Notes under the pieces: model-generated
Database searches by the model: none
Seen by the model: the letters and a program-made list of their open reading frames with translations, nothing else
What the model was told of the DNA's origin: nothing
Origin: Sphingobacteriales bacterium
GTDB lineage: Bacteria; Bacteroidota; Bacteroidia; Chitinophagales; UBA2359
Length of the DNA stretch: 64,000 nt
Direction: 5' to 3'
NCBI GenBank assembly: GCA_016711285.1
Contig: JADJTG010000014.1
Span: forward strand, 248,001-312,000
Program-made: the position numbers and the translations under genes
Part shown: positions 1-9,437 of the stretch, in pieces
Layout of the letters: each line of letters opens with the position of its first letter
How positions within the stretch are numbered: the first letter of the stretch is position 1

Positions 1-701
1 ATGAACAAGCGCAAGCTAATTATAAAAGTGCTGCAGCCAGTGTAGATTATTCTATTATTAAAGCACCCATTAGCGGTATATTGGGTAAAATAAATTTCAG
101 GAAAGGGGCTTTAGTTGGTCCGTCTGACCCTATGCCAATCACTAAAATTTCAGACACCAGAGAATTGTATGCTTATTTTTCTATGAACGAAGCGGAGTAT
201 TTAGATTTTTTGGGAAATATAGATGGTACAAGTGTCAGCGATAAAATACGAAATCTTCCAATGGTAGAATTGCTTTTAGCTAATGAAAGTATTTATTCCG
301 AAAAAGGGAAAATAACAACAGTTACAGGACAGATAGATCCGACAACAGGTAGCATTCAGTTCAGGGTTTCATTCCCCAATCCAAGTGGTATTTTAACGAA
401 TGGAAATACTGGAGAAATACGAATACCCAAGCAATTCAATAATGCAATGATAGTGCCTGAGTCAGCACTTTATGAGCAACAAGGAAATATGTTTTTATAT
501 AAAATAGTCAGTGATTCTGTAGTGGCTACAAAGGTAAATGTCACTGCAAGAACTAATAATATGGGTATTATCAATGATGGCGTAAAAGTAGGTGATAAAA
601 TAGCAGCACAAGGAGTAGGGACACTAAAAACGGGCATGAAAGTAAAAGCGCAATTAACCACCACAGACAGTATTATTAATCATCTAAAGCCCAAACTCTA
701 A
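1..701 (+). CDS. RND efflux periplasmic adaptor subunit (membrane fusion protein), 5'-truncated by window edge
   Basis: This is the C-terminal part of a membrane fusion protein that links an inner-membrane RND pump to an outer-membrane channel. The frame is open from base 3 to the left edge, so the gene starts outside the window; the TTG at 81 is not a real start. The edge segment reads as the end of a helical hairpin followed by the returning lipoyl half (YSIIKAPISGILG), then a beta-barrel domain (ITKISDTRELYAYFSMNE) and a membrane-proximal domain (IVPESALYEQQGN). The stop overlaps the start of the permease gene by one base (TAATG), so the two are translationally coupled. The family is clear; the substrate is not predictable. 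Confidence 0.93.
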   Translation, partial: EQAQANYKSAAASVDYSIIKAPISGILGKINFRKGALVGPSDPMPITKISDTRELYAYFSMNEAEYLDFLGNIDGTSVSDKIRNLPMVELLLANESIYSEKGKITTVTGQIDPTTGSIQFRVSFPNPSGILTNGNTGEIRIPKQFNNAMIVPESALYEQQGNMFLYKIVSDSVVATKVNVTARTNNMGIINDGVKVGDKIAAQGVGTLKTGMKVKAQLTTTDSIINHLKPKL

Positions 702-3700
702 TGATTAAACAATTTATCGAAAGACCGGTACTTTCTTCTGTAATATCTATTCTAATAGTGATATTGGGTATTTTGGGCTTAAATAATTTGCCAATTACGC
801 AATATCCCGATATTGCTCCGCCTACTGTTCGTGTCTCTGCAAATTATTCGGGTGCTAATGCGATGACTGTTCTTCAAAGTGTCATCATCCCTATCGAAGA
901 ACAAATTAATGGTGTAGAGGGAATGGAATATATTACATCATCTGCCAATAATAATGGTTCAGCGAGTATAGAAGTTTTCTTTAAGCAAGGTGTAGATGCT
1001 GATATTGCTGCTGTGAATGTGCAAAATAGAGTAGCTCGAGCCACTCCTTTATTACCTGTAGAAGTTACCAGAAGTGGAGTAGTTACTCAAAAGCAACAGA
1101 CCAGTGCCTTGATGTATATGTCTTTTTACACGACAAATAAAGATTATGATGAAGTCTTTTTACAAAACTATATAGATATTAATGTAGTACCGGAGATTAA
1201 AAGAATCAATGGTGTAGGCGATGCCAGTCTTTTTGGAGGGAAAACCTATGCCATGCGCATTTGGTTAAAACCAGAAAAATTAGCCAATTATGGATTGGAA
1301 CCAAGTGATGTCATCAATGCAATCAATGCACAAAGTAAAGAAGCTGCTGCCGGCCAAATTGGAAGTAATGTGGGTAGCTCTTTCGAATATATCATAAGGT
1401 ATAAAGGTAAATACACAACAGAAGAAGAATATGGTAATATCGTCATTCGCTCCTTAAATAGTGGACAATTATTACGATTGAAAGATGTGGCTGATGTGAA
1501 GTTAGATGCTTTATCCTATGCAGGAGTCGGGGAAAATTTAGGTCATCCGGCATTAAGTATGGGGATATTTCAGACTCCGGGTTCCAATGCCAGAGAAATT
1601 AATAATAACATTAAAGACTTTTTGAAAAATCTTGATTTGCCGGAAGGAATCAATTATACCATCAACTTTGATACCAATGAATTCTTAGAAGCCTCCATTT
1701 CGAAAGTAATAATAACCTTAATAGAAGCATTTCTCTTAGTCTTCTTAGTGGTATTCATTTTCTTGCAAGATTTCCGTTCTACTTTGATTCCGGCTATTGC
1801 GGTTCCGGTTTCTATTATTGGTACATTTTTCTTTTTAAACCTATTCGGTTTTTCACTGAACTTATTAACGCTATTTGCATTAGTACTGGCGATAGGAATA
1901 GTAGTAGATGATGCCATTGTAGTAGTGGAAGCGGTTCATGCCAAATTAGAACATAGTAAACAAGACAGCCGCCAAGCTACAACCAGTGCCATGCACGAAA
2001 TCTCCGGAGCGATTATTTCCATAACTTTAGTAATGGCAGCGGTGTTTATTCCGGTGACTTTTATTGCTGGTCCGACGGGTGTTTTTTATAAGCAGTTTGG
2101 TATTACGCTGATAGTGGCGATTGTTATTTCTGCAGTCAATGCATTGACTTTAAGCCCGATGTTGAGTGCTTTATTTTTAAGAAATCATAAAACCGATAGT
2201 GATTATGAAAAGAAGAATTTATTGCAAAAATTCTTCTACAAATTCAACACAGCTTTTGGAACCATCACAGAAAAGTATGGTGCAATATTTACTACCTTAG
2301 TGAATAGAAAATGGATTGTTATAGGATTGTTTGTCATTTCATTAGCGGCTATATTTTTTATTAATAAATCTATGCCTTCCGGTTTCGTACCCAATGAAGA
2401 TAGAGGAATAATATTTGTAAATGTGGAATTGCCCGCAGGTGCATCAATGGAAAGAACCTATGGCGTATTAAAAGAATTAGAAGCAAAATCCTCTAAAATA
2501 AAAGGCGTAAAAGCAATGACTATTGCCACTGGTAGAAGTTTCTTTTCCGGAAATGGTAGCAATAATGGTTTAGCATTTTTGCGACTTGACCCATTTGATG
2601 ACCGTAAAGGCGACAACAATCAAAGTGTAGAAAATATTACCAAACAACTATTTGGAGTAGCAGGATCGATAGCAGATGCTAGGATTGTATTCTTTAGTCC
2701 ACCGAGTGTTCCCGGATTTGGTAGTAATGCAGGATTTGAATTTGTTTTGTTAGATAAAGCCGGCAATGAAATAGATAAAATCAATGAAACTGCTCAATCT
2801 TTTATGGGTGCGCTTATGCAAAGACCTGAAATAGAATTTGCACAGACTTCTTTCAACACCAATTTTCCACAATATGAAATGGTAATAGATGTACCTAGAG
2901 CAGAAGGTGCCGGAGTGTCCGTTTCTACAGTATTATCAGTTATGCAAGGATACATTGGTGGCGTTTATGCTGCTGATTTTTCTAAATATGGAAAGCAATA
3001 TCGTGTGATGGTACAAGCATTACCAGATGCTAGAAAAGACCCACAGAGTTTGAATGAATTGTATATAAGAACGCGTACCGGACAAATGACACCAATTACA
3101 CAATTTGTAACATTAAAGAAAGTATATGGGCCTCAATCCGTGAATCGATATAACTTATTTACTTCCGTAAAAATTACAGGAGCAAATGCTGAAGGTTTCA
3201 GTACAGGTAATGCTATTGCTGCCATTCAAGAAGTTGCCAGTAGTAATTTGCCGAGTGATTTCTCTATTGATTATACAGGATTGACAAGGGAAGAAATAAA
3301 TGCAGGATCACAAACGCTTTTGATATTTATGTTAAGTGTATTGTTTGTGTATTTTATTTTAGCCGCACAGTACGAAAGTTATATGTTGCCATTGTCAGTG
3401 ATTTTATCATTACCATTCGGTGTGATGGGGGCATTTTTGGGTCAGTGGTTAGCCGGATTAGAAAATAATATTTACTTTCAAATTGCCTTGGTGATGCTCG
3501 TAGGACTCTTAGCCAAGAATGCCATCTTGATAGTAGAATTTGCGGTACAAAGAAGGCGGCATGGTGAGCCTATTATTACAGCCGCTATCAATGCAGCTAA
3601 AGCCAGATTGCGTCCTATCTTAATGACTTCTTTTGCATTTATTTTTGGTATGCTTCCTTTGGTATTCGCCTCTGGTATAGGAGCGGCAGGCAATAGAAGT

Positions 3701-3826
3701 ATCGGTACAGGTGCTGCTGTTGGCTTATTGGTAGGAACTATTTTAGGATTGATAGTAATTCCAGTGTTGTTTGTATTATTCCAATGGTTACAAGAAAAAA
3801 TAAAACCTGTACATTTTGATCAATAA
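701..3826 (+). CDS. RND multidrug efflux permease (HAE1/AcrB family)
   Basis: Inner-membrane proton-driven pump of 1041 residues, the normal length for the HAE1 family. The N-terminus (MIKQFIERPVLSSVISILI) is the usual cytoplasmic end plus first transmembrane helix. The first large periplasmic loop covers roughly residues 30-330. Transmembrane helix 4 carries the paired aspartates of the proton relay (GIVVDDAIVVVE, near residue 405). A second periplasmic loop and a second six-helix bundle (ALVMLVGLLAKNAILIVEF) follow. It is the middle gene of an adaptor-permease-outer membrane factor operon. The DD pair and two similar halves separate it from metal-ion CusA types. Drug, bile-salt or other substrates cannot be told from sequence. 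Confidence 0.97.
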   Translation: MIKQFIERPVLSSVISILIVILGILGLNNLPITQYPDIAPPTVRVSANYSGANAMTVLQSVIIPIEEQINGVEGMEYITSSANNNGSASIEVFFKQGVDADIAAVNVQNRVARATPLLPVEVTRSGVVTQKQQTSALMYMSFYTTNKDYDEVFLQNYIDINVVPEIKRINGVGDASLFGGKTYAMRIWLKPEKLANYGLEPSDVINAINAQSKEAAAGQIGSNVGSSFEYIIRYKGKYTTEEEYGNIVIRSLNSGQLLRLKDVADVKLDALSYAGVGENLGHPALSMGIFQTPGSNAREINNNIKDFLKNLDLPEGINYTINFDTNEFLEASISKVIITLIEAFLLVFLVVFIFLQDFRSTLIPAIAVPVSIIGTFFFLNLFGFSLNLLTLFALVLAIGIVVDDAIVVVEAVHAKLEHSKQDSRQATTSAMHEISGAIISITLVMAAVFIPVTFIAGPTGVFYKQFGITLIVAIVISAVNALTLSPMLSALFLRNHKTDSDYEKKNLLQKFFYKFNTAFGTITEKYGAIFTTLVNRKWIVIGLFVISLAAIFFINKSMPSGFVPNEDRGIIFVNVELPAGASMERTYGVLKELEAKSSKIKGVKAMTIATGRSFFSGNGSNNGLAFLRLDPFDDRKGDNNQSVENITKQLFGVAGSIADARIVFFSPPSVPGFGSNAGFEFVLLDKAGNEIDKINETAQSFMGALMQRPEIEFAQTSFNTNFPQYEMVIDVPRAEGAGVSVSTVLSVMQGYIGGVYAADFSKYGKQYRVMVQALPDARKDPQSLNELYIRTRTGQMTPITQFVTLKKVYGPQSVNRYNLFTSVKITGANAEGFSTGNAIAAIQEVASSNLPSDFSIDYTGLTREEINAGSQTLLIFMLSVLFVYFILAAQYESYMLPLSVILSLPFGVMGAFLGQWLAGLENNIYFQIALVMLVGLLAKNAILIVEFAVQRRRHGEPIITAAINAAKARLRPILMTSFAFIFGMLPLVFASGIGAAGNRSIGTGAAVGLLVGTILGLIVIPVLFVLFQWLQEKIKPVHFDQ

Positions 3827-3842
3827 AAAAGTAGAATGACGA

Positions 3843-5249
3843 ATGAATAAAAAAATATCAATATTACTTTTTGTATTGTTTTCGGTTGTATTGCAATCGT
3901 GCTTTGTCAGTAAAAAATATACACGAGATGAAGCACAATTAGTACAGCCGGATATGTTTAGAGTGGAACTGTATCAGCAGGATTCTGGAACTATTGCTGA
4001 TATTGGTTGGAGTGATTTCTTTAATGATGCTTTTTTAAAAAAATATATAGAAGTAGCACTTAGTGAGAATTTAGATTTAAAAATAGCTGTAGAAAGAATT
4101 AAGACAAGTCAAGCCTATTATCAACAAGCCAAATCACAATTTTTCCCATCGGTTACTGTAGCACCGGAAGTTTCGTATAGTTCACAGTCACTAAATACAC
4201 AGTTTGGACAGTTATTCGGAGAAAGAAGGCATCTTGTACAATATAACATCCCATTTTCATTAGGCTGGGAAGCAGATGTATGGGGAAAAATTAGCAGTGC
4301 CAAAAGAGCCTCACAAGCTACCTTATTAAGCAGTTTTGCAAGTACTCAAGCACAGCAATCTTTATTGGTGAGTAATGTAGCAAAATTGTATTATCAATTA
4401 TTAGTGCTGGACGAACAGTATAAAATCACGGAATCTACAATTACTACCCGAACCAAGTCTTTAGAAATAAGCAAAGCATTGAAAGAAGCTGGCATATTAA
4501 CGGAAGTTGCTGTAAAACAAAGTGAAGCACTTTTATTGAATGCCAAAAGTCTATTAATTACAATAAACAACCAAAGGACTATTAGCGAAAATGCTTTGTC
4601 CATTCTACTAAATCAAAGTCCACATAAATTAGAAAGGGCAAGTTTAGACCAGCAATCGTTTGATAATAAATTGCTGTATGGCGTGCCTTATGATTTATTA
4701 AAAAACAGACCAGATATAAGAGCCGCAGAATATGATTTGATTAATGCTTTTGAACTCACCAACGTAGCCGAAGCAAATTTTTATCCTTCACTCAGAATTA
4801 CTGCCAATACGGGTTTGCAGAGCATTGATATTGATAGGATACTTAGTGTGAAATCGTTTTTTATTAATACCATAGCTTCTCTTACACAACCCATTTGGAA
4901 TAGGCGGCAATTGAGAACACAAAAAGAAGTTGCATTAGCCAATAAGCAAATTGCTTATATTCAGTATCGTAAATCTATTTTAAATGCAGCTAATGATGTG
5001 TCCAATGCTTTAGCATTATATCAAACGCAAACGGAAATAATGTCACTTAAGCAGCAGGAGTATAATGCCTATCGGTTGGCTACAGAATATTCACAGGAAT
5101 TGGTAAATTATGGGCTGGCGAACTATCTGGAAGTTCTCCGCTCACAGGAGAATGAGCTTAATGCGCAGTTGAGTTATTTGAATGCACAGTTTGGGCAATT
5201 AAATGCTGTTGTAGATTTGTATCGAGCTTTGGGCGGCGGAGCAAATTGA
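3843..5249 (+). CDS. TolC-like outer membrane efflux lipoprotein (NodT family)
   Basis: Outer membrane factor of the RND system, starting 16 bp after the permease. The 468-residue protein begins with a lipoprotein signal ending in LQSC (Cys at residue 20), typical of the NodT/OprM branch of TolC proteins. Two outer-membrane-efflux repeats follow. Each has long heptad-rich helices (ALSENLDLKIAVERIKTSQ; ANKQIAYIQYRKSILNAAND), and a conserved segment LLKNRPDIRAAEYDL lies between them. It should trimerise and form the outer-membrane channel docked to the adaptor encoded first in the operon. No regulator is visible downstream. Confidence 0.95.
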   Translation: MNKKISILLFVLFSVVLQSCFVSKKYTRDEAQLVQPDMFRVELYQQDSGTIADIGWSDFFNDAFLKKYIEVALSENLDLKIAVERIKTSQAYYQQAKSQFFPSVTVAPEVSYSSQSLNTQFGQLFGERRHLVQYNIPFSLGWEADVWGKISSAKRASQATLLSSFASTQAQQSLLVSNVAKLYYQLLVLDEQYKITESTITTRTKSLEISKALKEAGILTEVAVKQSEALLLNAKSLLITINNQRTISENALSILLNQSPHKLERASLDQQSFDNKLLYGVPYDLLKNRPDIRAAEYDLINAFELTNVAEANFYPSLRITANTGLQSIDIDRILSVKSFFINTIASLTQPIWNRRQLRTQKEVALANKQIAYIQYRKSILNAANDVSNALALYQTQTEIMSLKQQEYNAYRLATEYSQELVNYGLANYLEVLRSQENELNAQLSYLNAQFGQLNAVVDLYRALGGGAN

Positions 5250-5398
5250 GGTAGTGTTTTTTAATCAACTGTTGGTGATTTAGCATTATATTATATCTGA
5301 TGATAAAAACCTGATAACAAGGTCATTGAATTTATCGCTATTATCCTATACAATAGCTATTGCACAAAAATACATCAACGGTTGCAATAAAACCATTA

Positions 5399-5596
5399 CC
5401 GTTTAAGTTTATCTTGAAAAGAAGATGAGTTATTAGTCAGATAATTCTGATTTATAAAATCCTGTTTGATTGGGTCGGTTTCAGTGCCCCTTAACGCAAT
5501 TAAAAAAACTAGCGTAGTTGTGAGTCTTTGTTGTCCATCAACAACTACTGATTTATTTGCAAATCCCGCCTTTTCTTCTTTGATTGCGTATATAAT
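5399..5596 (-). pseudogene. Degraded fragment of a DUF262 (GmrSD-like) gene
   Basis: Read on the minus strand, 66 codons are open between a TAA at 5597-5599 and a TAA at 5396-5398. The translation contains SVVVDGQQRLTTTLVF followed by LIALRGTE and a tail NNSSSFQDKLKR. DGQQR is the hallmark motif of DUF262 proteins, such as the GmrSD type IV restriction family, and the flanking residues fit the family. Neither the usual N-terminus nor the several hundred C-terminal residues are present. I therefore read it as the relic of a lost defence or nuclease gene, not a functional small gene. An inverted repeat overlaps its 5' end. Confidence 0.75.
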
Positions 5597-5621
5597 TTAA
5601 TAAAATACAAATATACGCAAT
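5583..5621. repeat. Perfect 11-bp inverted repeat with 17-bp spacer
   Basis: The arms ATTGCGTATAT (5583-5593) and ATATACGCAAT (5611-5621) are exact reverse complements. The palindrome overlaps the 5' end of the DUF262 relic. It has no T-run, so it is not an obvious terminator. It could be an operator of the lost gene, a recombination site, or the scar of a mobile element. Confidence 0.6.
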
Positions 5622-5680
5622 ACTCCAAAATATTTACAAGTTTTCTGTATCAGATTTATTGGGGTGGCAAAGGGAAACAA

Positions 5681-5721
5681 ATAGCCCTGTAAAGTTTCCC
5701 GAAAAAACCTTACAGGGCTAT
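5681..5721 (-). terminator. Hairpin terminator downstream of the OmpA gene
   Basis: Arms of 12 bp (5681-5692 and 5710-5721, ATAGCCCTGTAA and its complement) enclose a 17-nt loop. The hairpin lies 38 bp beyond the stop of the leftward OmpA-family gene and probably ends its transcript. The flanks have no strong T-run. Confidence 0.6.
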
Positions 5722-5758
5722 AAAAATCTGTCAAAAAGGTGTTTGTTGTTGGGTGTCG

Positions 5759-7171
5759 TTAATTACATCGCACCATCAGTTCTACCCGCCTGTTGATTTC
5801 GCGCATGGCGGCAGTGCCTTCGCTGATGATGGGCTTGGTGCCACCAAACGACAGGGTAGTAATACGACCTTTTTTGATGCCTTTCGTTACCAAATATTTT
5901 TTAACGGCTTCTACACGCTGTTCCGACAACTGCATCAAAAAGTCGGTGTTGTCGCTGAGGTTGTTGGTGTGTCCGTACAATTCCAAATTTTCGTCAGGGT
6001 GTTGGTCTAAGTATTCATATACAATATCCAGCGTTTCTTCGGAGGCTGCCGGATTGAGGAAGTCGGTGGAGTTGGGACGAAAAATGAGTTTAGACAACTC
6101 CAAAGTATCATTGCAGCGAATATCACTAATAGAAATAAGCGATTTTTTGCGCTGAATAGATTTTTCTTCTTCTATTTCTGTCGCTGCCGCCACCACCGGC
6201 TCTTCCCAGCTGCGTACTTTCATCTGATACAATCCCTGCTGTGGCGATGCTATCCACACCACCGAATCGTTTTGCCACACGATAGAATGTACGGCTTGCA
6301 TCGGAAAAGCAGGAACATTTTTTTGTGAAATCATTTTGCAGCTGCCCGTAGCCGGATTGTATTGCAATACGCCCGCGCCGCTGCCTATCCACAAATTACC
6401 GACATTATCAAAGTCAATCTCATACAGGCGTGTGTTTTCGCCCTGCAAACAAGATACATCGTGTTTTTTCCAGTCTTCCAAATCATCTGATGAAAGCAGC
6501 AGCGTGCCGCCGCTGTAATCTTTTCCTAATACCCAAAAAGTATTGCCGCGCTTTTTTATATCGTAGGCTTCGGCGATGTTGGCGTATTCTTTCCATTTAC
6601 TGTTCTTGTAGTTTTTTCCGCTTCTGAACAAGCCGTTGCCGCGTGCCGCAAATTCCAACTGCGTACCTTCGGCGTATAGGGCGTGTATAGGTCCTACATA
6701 AAAAGTTTCTATCGGCACATTGCTCTGGTTGCTAAAATTATACCCCGCAATTTTGCCCTGCGAAGAACCCGCCCATACCTGCTCTTCATCTACCGACAAG
6801 CTGACAATACTCTGCGGGTCGGATTCAAAAACACTCATGGTTTGGTAGGTTTGGGTACTAAAATTGCTGATTTTTATCACCTCACCTTTTTGCGTACCTA
6901 TCCATTTGTGGTTGTAGCGGTCTATTTCTATCACATTGGCGTTGAATTTGGCGGCATCGGTGGAGTCCACAAAATAAAGTGGTTTTGCGCCTTCGGTGAG
7001 GCAGGCAACTCCTTTATCGGTGGCAACCCACAAGCGGCGACCGCTTTCTAAGGCAATGTCGCTCACACGTTTGCCGGGTAAATTTTTAGCTGCTTCAAAC
7101 ACTACCTTTTGCGCCGAAAGCGAAAACGAAATAACACAAAAGAAGATAAGCAATGAAAGGGGTTTTTGCAT
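5759..7171 (-). CDS. OmpA-family protein with N-terminal beta-propeller (two-component-regulator-type repeats)
   Basis: Exported envelope protein of 470 residues. I place the start at the ATG at 7171, because it gives a clean signal peptide (MQKPLSLLIFFCVISFSLSA/Q); a longer version from 7219 adds a poor leader. Residues of about 20-320 contain repeated blade-like motifs (RLWVATDKGVACL, HKWIGTQKGEV, NLWIGSGAGVLQY) like the propeller of Bacteroidota hybrid sensors. The last 120 residues form an OmpA peptidoglycan-binding domain (IFRPNSTDFL, ELYGHTNN, QRVEAVKKYLV, INRRVEL). The likely role is a cell-wall-anchored periplasmic protein with a ligand- or protein-binding propeller. The gene is monocistronic. 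Confidence 0.88.
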   Translation of the reverse strand: MQKPLSLLIFFCVISFSLSAQKVVFEAAKNLPGKRVSDIALESGRRLWVATDKGVACLTEGAKPLYFVDSTDAAKFNANVIEIDRYNHKWIGTQKGEVIKISNFSTQTYQTMSVFESDPQSIVSLSVDEEQVWAGSSQGKIAGYNFSNQSNVPIETFYVGPIHALYAEGTQLEFAARGNGLFRSGKNYKNSKWKEYANIAEAYDIKKRGNTFWVLGKDYSGGTLLLSSDDLEDWKKHDVSCLQGENTRLYEIDFDNVGNLWIGSGAGVLQYNPATGSCKMISQKNVPAFPMQAVHSIVWQNDSVVWIASPQQGLYQMKVRSWEEPVVAAATEIEEEKSIQRKKSLISISDIRCNDTLELSKLIFRPNSTDFLNPAASEETLDIVYEYLDQHPDENLELYGHTNNLSDNTDFLMQLSEQRVEAVKKYLVTKGIKKGRITTLSFGGTKPIISEGTAAMREINRRVELMVRCN

Positions 7172-7289
7172 TGACTGAAAAAATATTTTTAATGTAAGTT
7201 TAAAAAAAAAGCGACTCATACCGCATCAGTATAAGCAACAATGGATAATAAAATATGAATAACGCTGCCGGACAAAAAATATTTAGCCT

Positions 7290-7745
7290 TTAATTACCAA
7301 CGGGATTATTCGGGTTTTTTGCGTTGTATTCGCGGATACGGGCATCTCTTTTTTCTTTCAAATCAGCCTCCCATTTGTCCCAAGCGGCAATTTGTTCGGC
7401 GGTGAGGATTTTTTTGGCGGCAGTTGTTCTTTCATTCGAAAGAGCCAAACCGCGTGTTCTTTTTTCATCGGAGGCGAGGTCGCTTTGGCGCAATGCGTCC
7501 ATTTGGGTTTCAAAGGTTTCGCCAATTTTTGCTACCTCTGTTATTTGAGTTTCGCTGAGGTTTACCATAGCGTGCAGTTGCTGGGCATAGCGTTCGGCGC
7601 GTTCTTGTGCGCTGAGAACACCGACACCTTTGTGTGCCGCCGCACCTGTAGCACGCACCGGCTGCGTATTGTTTTGCGCCTGTATAGTGCTGATGCTTAT
7701 CAAAGTCATTACTGCTGCAAAGAGCCAAATCAAACAATTTTTCAT
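7290..7745 (-). CDS. Small exported helical protein (Spy/CpxP-like)
   Basis: Protein of 151 residues starting at the ATG at 7745. That start gives a signal peptide (MKNCLIWLFAAVM to IQAQ); a 12-residue extension upstream is less likely. The mature part is highly charged and helical. It has two LTxxQ-like motifs (LSETQITEVAKI and LTAEQIAAWDKWEADLK), the pattern of Spy/CpxP-type periplasmic chaperones and of small Bacteroidota relatives. Function in envelope stress is an inference from the fold pattern only. It lies 118 bp upstream of the OmpA gene on the same strand and could be co-transcribed with it. Confidence 0.75.
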   Translation of the reverse strand: MKNCLIWLFAAVMTLISISTIQAQNNTQPVRATGAAAHKGVGVLSAQERAERYAQQLHAMVNLSETQITEVAKIGETFETQMDALRQSDLASDEKRTRGLALSNERTTAAKKILTAEQIAAWDKWEADLKEKRDARIREYNAKNPNNPVGN

Positions 7746-8101
7746 GTTATAATTTTTTAAAAAATATTTAAGGATAGACAAAATTAATTGTTTTGTGTTT
7801 AATCATAATAAAAAATTACTTCAAGGTTTTGAAATATGTACCTTTGCGCTGTTTTTTTGACAAAAACTTAGAAAATTATTTATAATTACTCTTTTATCGG
7901 ATATTTGAATACGAATATTTATTTCCTTTTTGATTTATCTTTACAATAAAAATAAATTATAAAAATATTTACTGCAAATTAATGTTTTGTAATAATATAT
8001 ATATGTTAAATAATTTTATTTGTAATAAAAAAAGTAAAATCGGTAGTTGAATTATTATCCCTTTTTTAAACTATATTTTCTTGATTTTATATCTTTATTT
8101 T
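7746..8101. promoter_or_regulatory. AT-rich divergent intergenic region
   Basis: This stretch lies between two divergently transcribed genes and must hold both promoters. It is very AT-rich, with several A/T runs and a TA-repeat near 7997-8003. I see no ORF, hairpin or recognisable operator. Confidence 0.4.
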
Positions 8102-9337
8102 ATGCGTTTTTTTTTAAAAGTTTTTTTGGTGGCAGGTATATTGTTGATAACGGCACTTTCTTGTTCAAAAGTGAACAAAGCAGATGAATTTGCCAAAGAA
8201 TTGGAAAATTTGATGAATAACAAAGATGCCTCCACCATTGACAGCTATGTAGCCCTTGATGCTTTGTATCATAAAGTAACAGACGGTTTATCGGCTCCTG
8301 CTTATTATCAAGATGGTTTTCGTCAGGATTTGGAGCAGGAGTTCAGCTTGGGCAAAGTGATTACCGGAGCCAACAACGGCGGCAAATACAAATTTATCCG
8401 TATGATGAACGACACCACTGCGATGTATCGTTTGCTGTCGGATGAAGGCGTAAATTATTTTGAACTCAATTTTAAGCCCGCCGGCGAAAAGGATTTTCAA
8501 ATTACGGATTTTTACGGCTATGTGAGCAGCGAAACCTTCAGCAGCAATTTGCGCCGTTTGTACATTATCAATTTAGCCAATGAAGATTCTACTTTTACAC
8601 ACCCCATCATTGAGGCTTTTCCAAAATTAGAGTATATCGCCGGCTTGCACGCCGCCAAAAAATTAGATGCCGCCCTGCGTGCCATCGACTCGCTGCCGCC
8701 GAGTGTGCAAAATGATAAAATTATTTTGGCGATGCGTCTGAATTTGGCACAGATGGTATCAGATTCGGCACTTGATGCAGCCGTTGAAGTGTATAAAAAA
8801 AGCTATCCGAACGACCACGCTTTGCAGTTGAAGCTCATAGAAATCTATTTTATGAAAGAACAACCCGAAAAAGCAATGACCGCCATTGAAGCCCTGAAAA
8901 CCGCCATTCCCGAAGACCCGTATTTAGATGTGTTAAAAGCGCAGGTATTATCGCAACTGAAAAAATACGATGAAGCTGACAAAACCATACAAGCCGCTAT
9001 TGCAAAGGAAGATGATATAGAAGAGGCTTATTGGACACAATCACAAATACAAATGGAAAGCGGGCAATATGATAAGGCAACTGCTGTTTTTGGCGAAATT
9101 TTGGAGCGTTTCGGTAATAATCCTGCCGACTTGCTCGAAAATACCGGTGACACCCTCTTTTCGGCGTTTCGCGCTTCGCCCGCCTATCAGCAGTGGTTAG
9201 AACAGCACCCCGCCGATCAGTCGGCTTTGGGGGGGCAGTCCGACAGCTTAGAACGCCTGATGCAGGAATACGAGGCACTGATGGCGGATTCTTCGGCACA
9301 TAAACACGAAGAAGTACACGACAACCACAAACATTAA
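8102..9337 (+). CDS. TPR-repeat lipoprotein of unknown function
   Basis: Lipoprotein of 411 residues. The start at the ATG at 8102 gives MRFFLKVFLVAGILLITALSC, with the lipid-attachment Cys at residue 21. The N-terminal half (about residues 25-185) is a mixed domain I do not recognise. Residues of about 190-345 form tetratricopeptide-like helices (NDHALQLKLIEIYFMKEQPE, EAYWTQSQIQMESGQYDKAT). The C-terminus is acidic and ends in a His-rich tail (HKHEEVHDNHKH), which might bind metal. It is followed by a strong terminator, so it forms a single-gene unit. Confidence 0.85.
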   Translation: MRFFLKVFLVAGILLITALSCSKVNKADEFAKELENLMNNKDASTIDSYVALDALYHKVTDGLSAPAYYQDGFRQDLEQEFSLGKVITGANNGGKYKFIRMMNDTTAMYRLLSDEGVNYFELNFKPAGEKDFQITDFYGYVSSETFSSNLRRLYIINLANEDSTFTHPIIEAFPKLEYIAGLHAAKKLDAALRAIDSLPPSVQNDKIILAMRLNLAQMVSDSALDAAVEVYKKSYPNDHALQLKLIEIYFMKEQPEKAMTAIEALKTAIPEDPYLDVLKAQVLSQLKKYDEADKTIQAAIAKEDDIEEAYWTQSQIQMESGQYDKATAVFGEILERFGNNPADLLENTGDTLFSAFRASPAYQQWLEQHPADQSALGGQSDSLERLMQEYEALMADSSAHKHEEVHDNHKH

Positions 9338-9350
9338 TAGAAAAAAATAC

Positions 9351-9390
9351 AAAAACGGGCAGGTTCTGCAACAAGAACCTGCCCGTTTTT
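9351..9390 (+). terminator. Rho-independent terminator after the TPR lipoprotein gene
   Basis: A perfect 17-bp stem (9351-9367 with 9374-9390; core CGGGCAGGTTCT) has a 6-nt loop. It is flanked by A5 and T5, so it can work in both directions. Confidence 0.9.
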
Positions 9391-9437
9391 ATTTATCCAC
9401 TTTACCAAAAAATACTGTAGCAATATTTTTATTTGAT

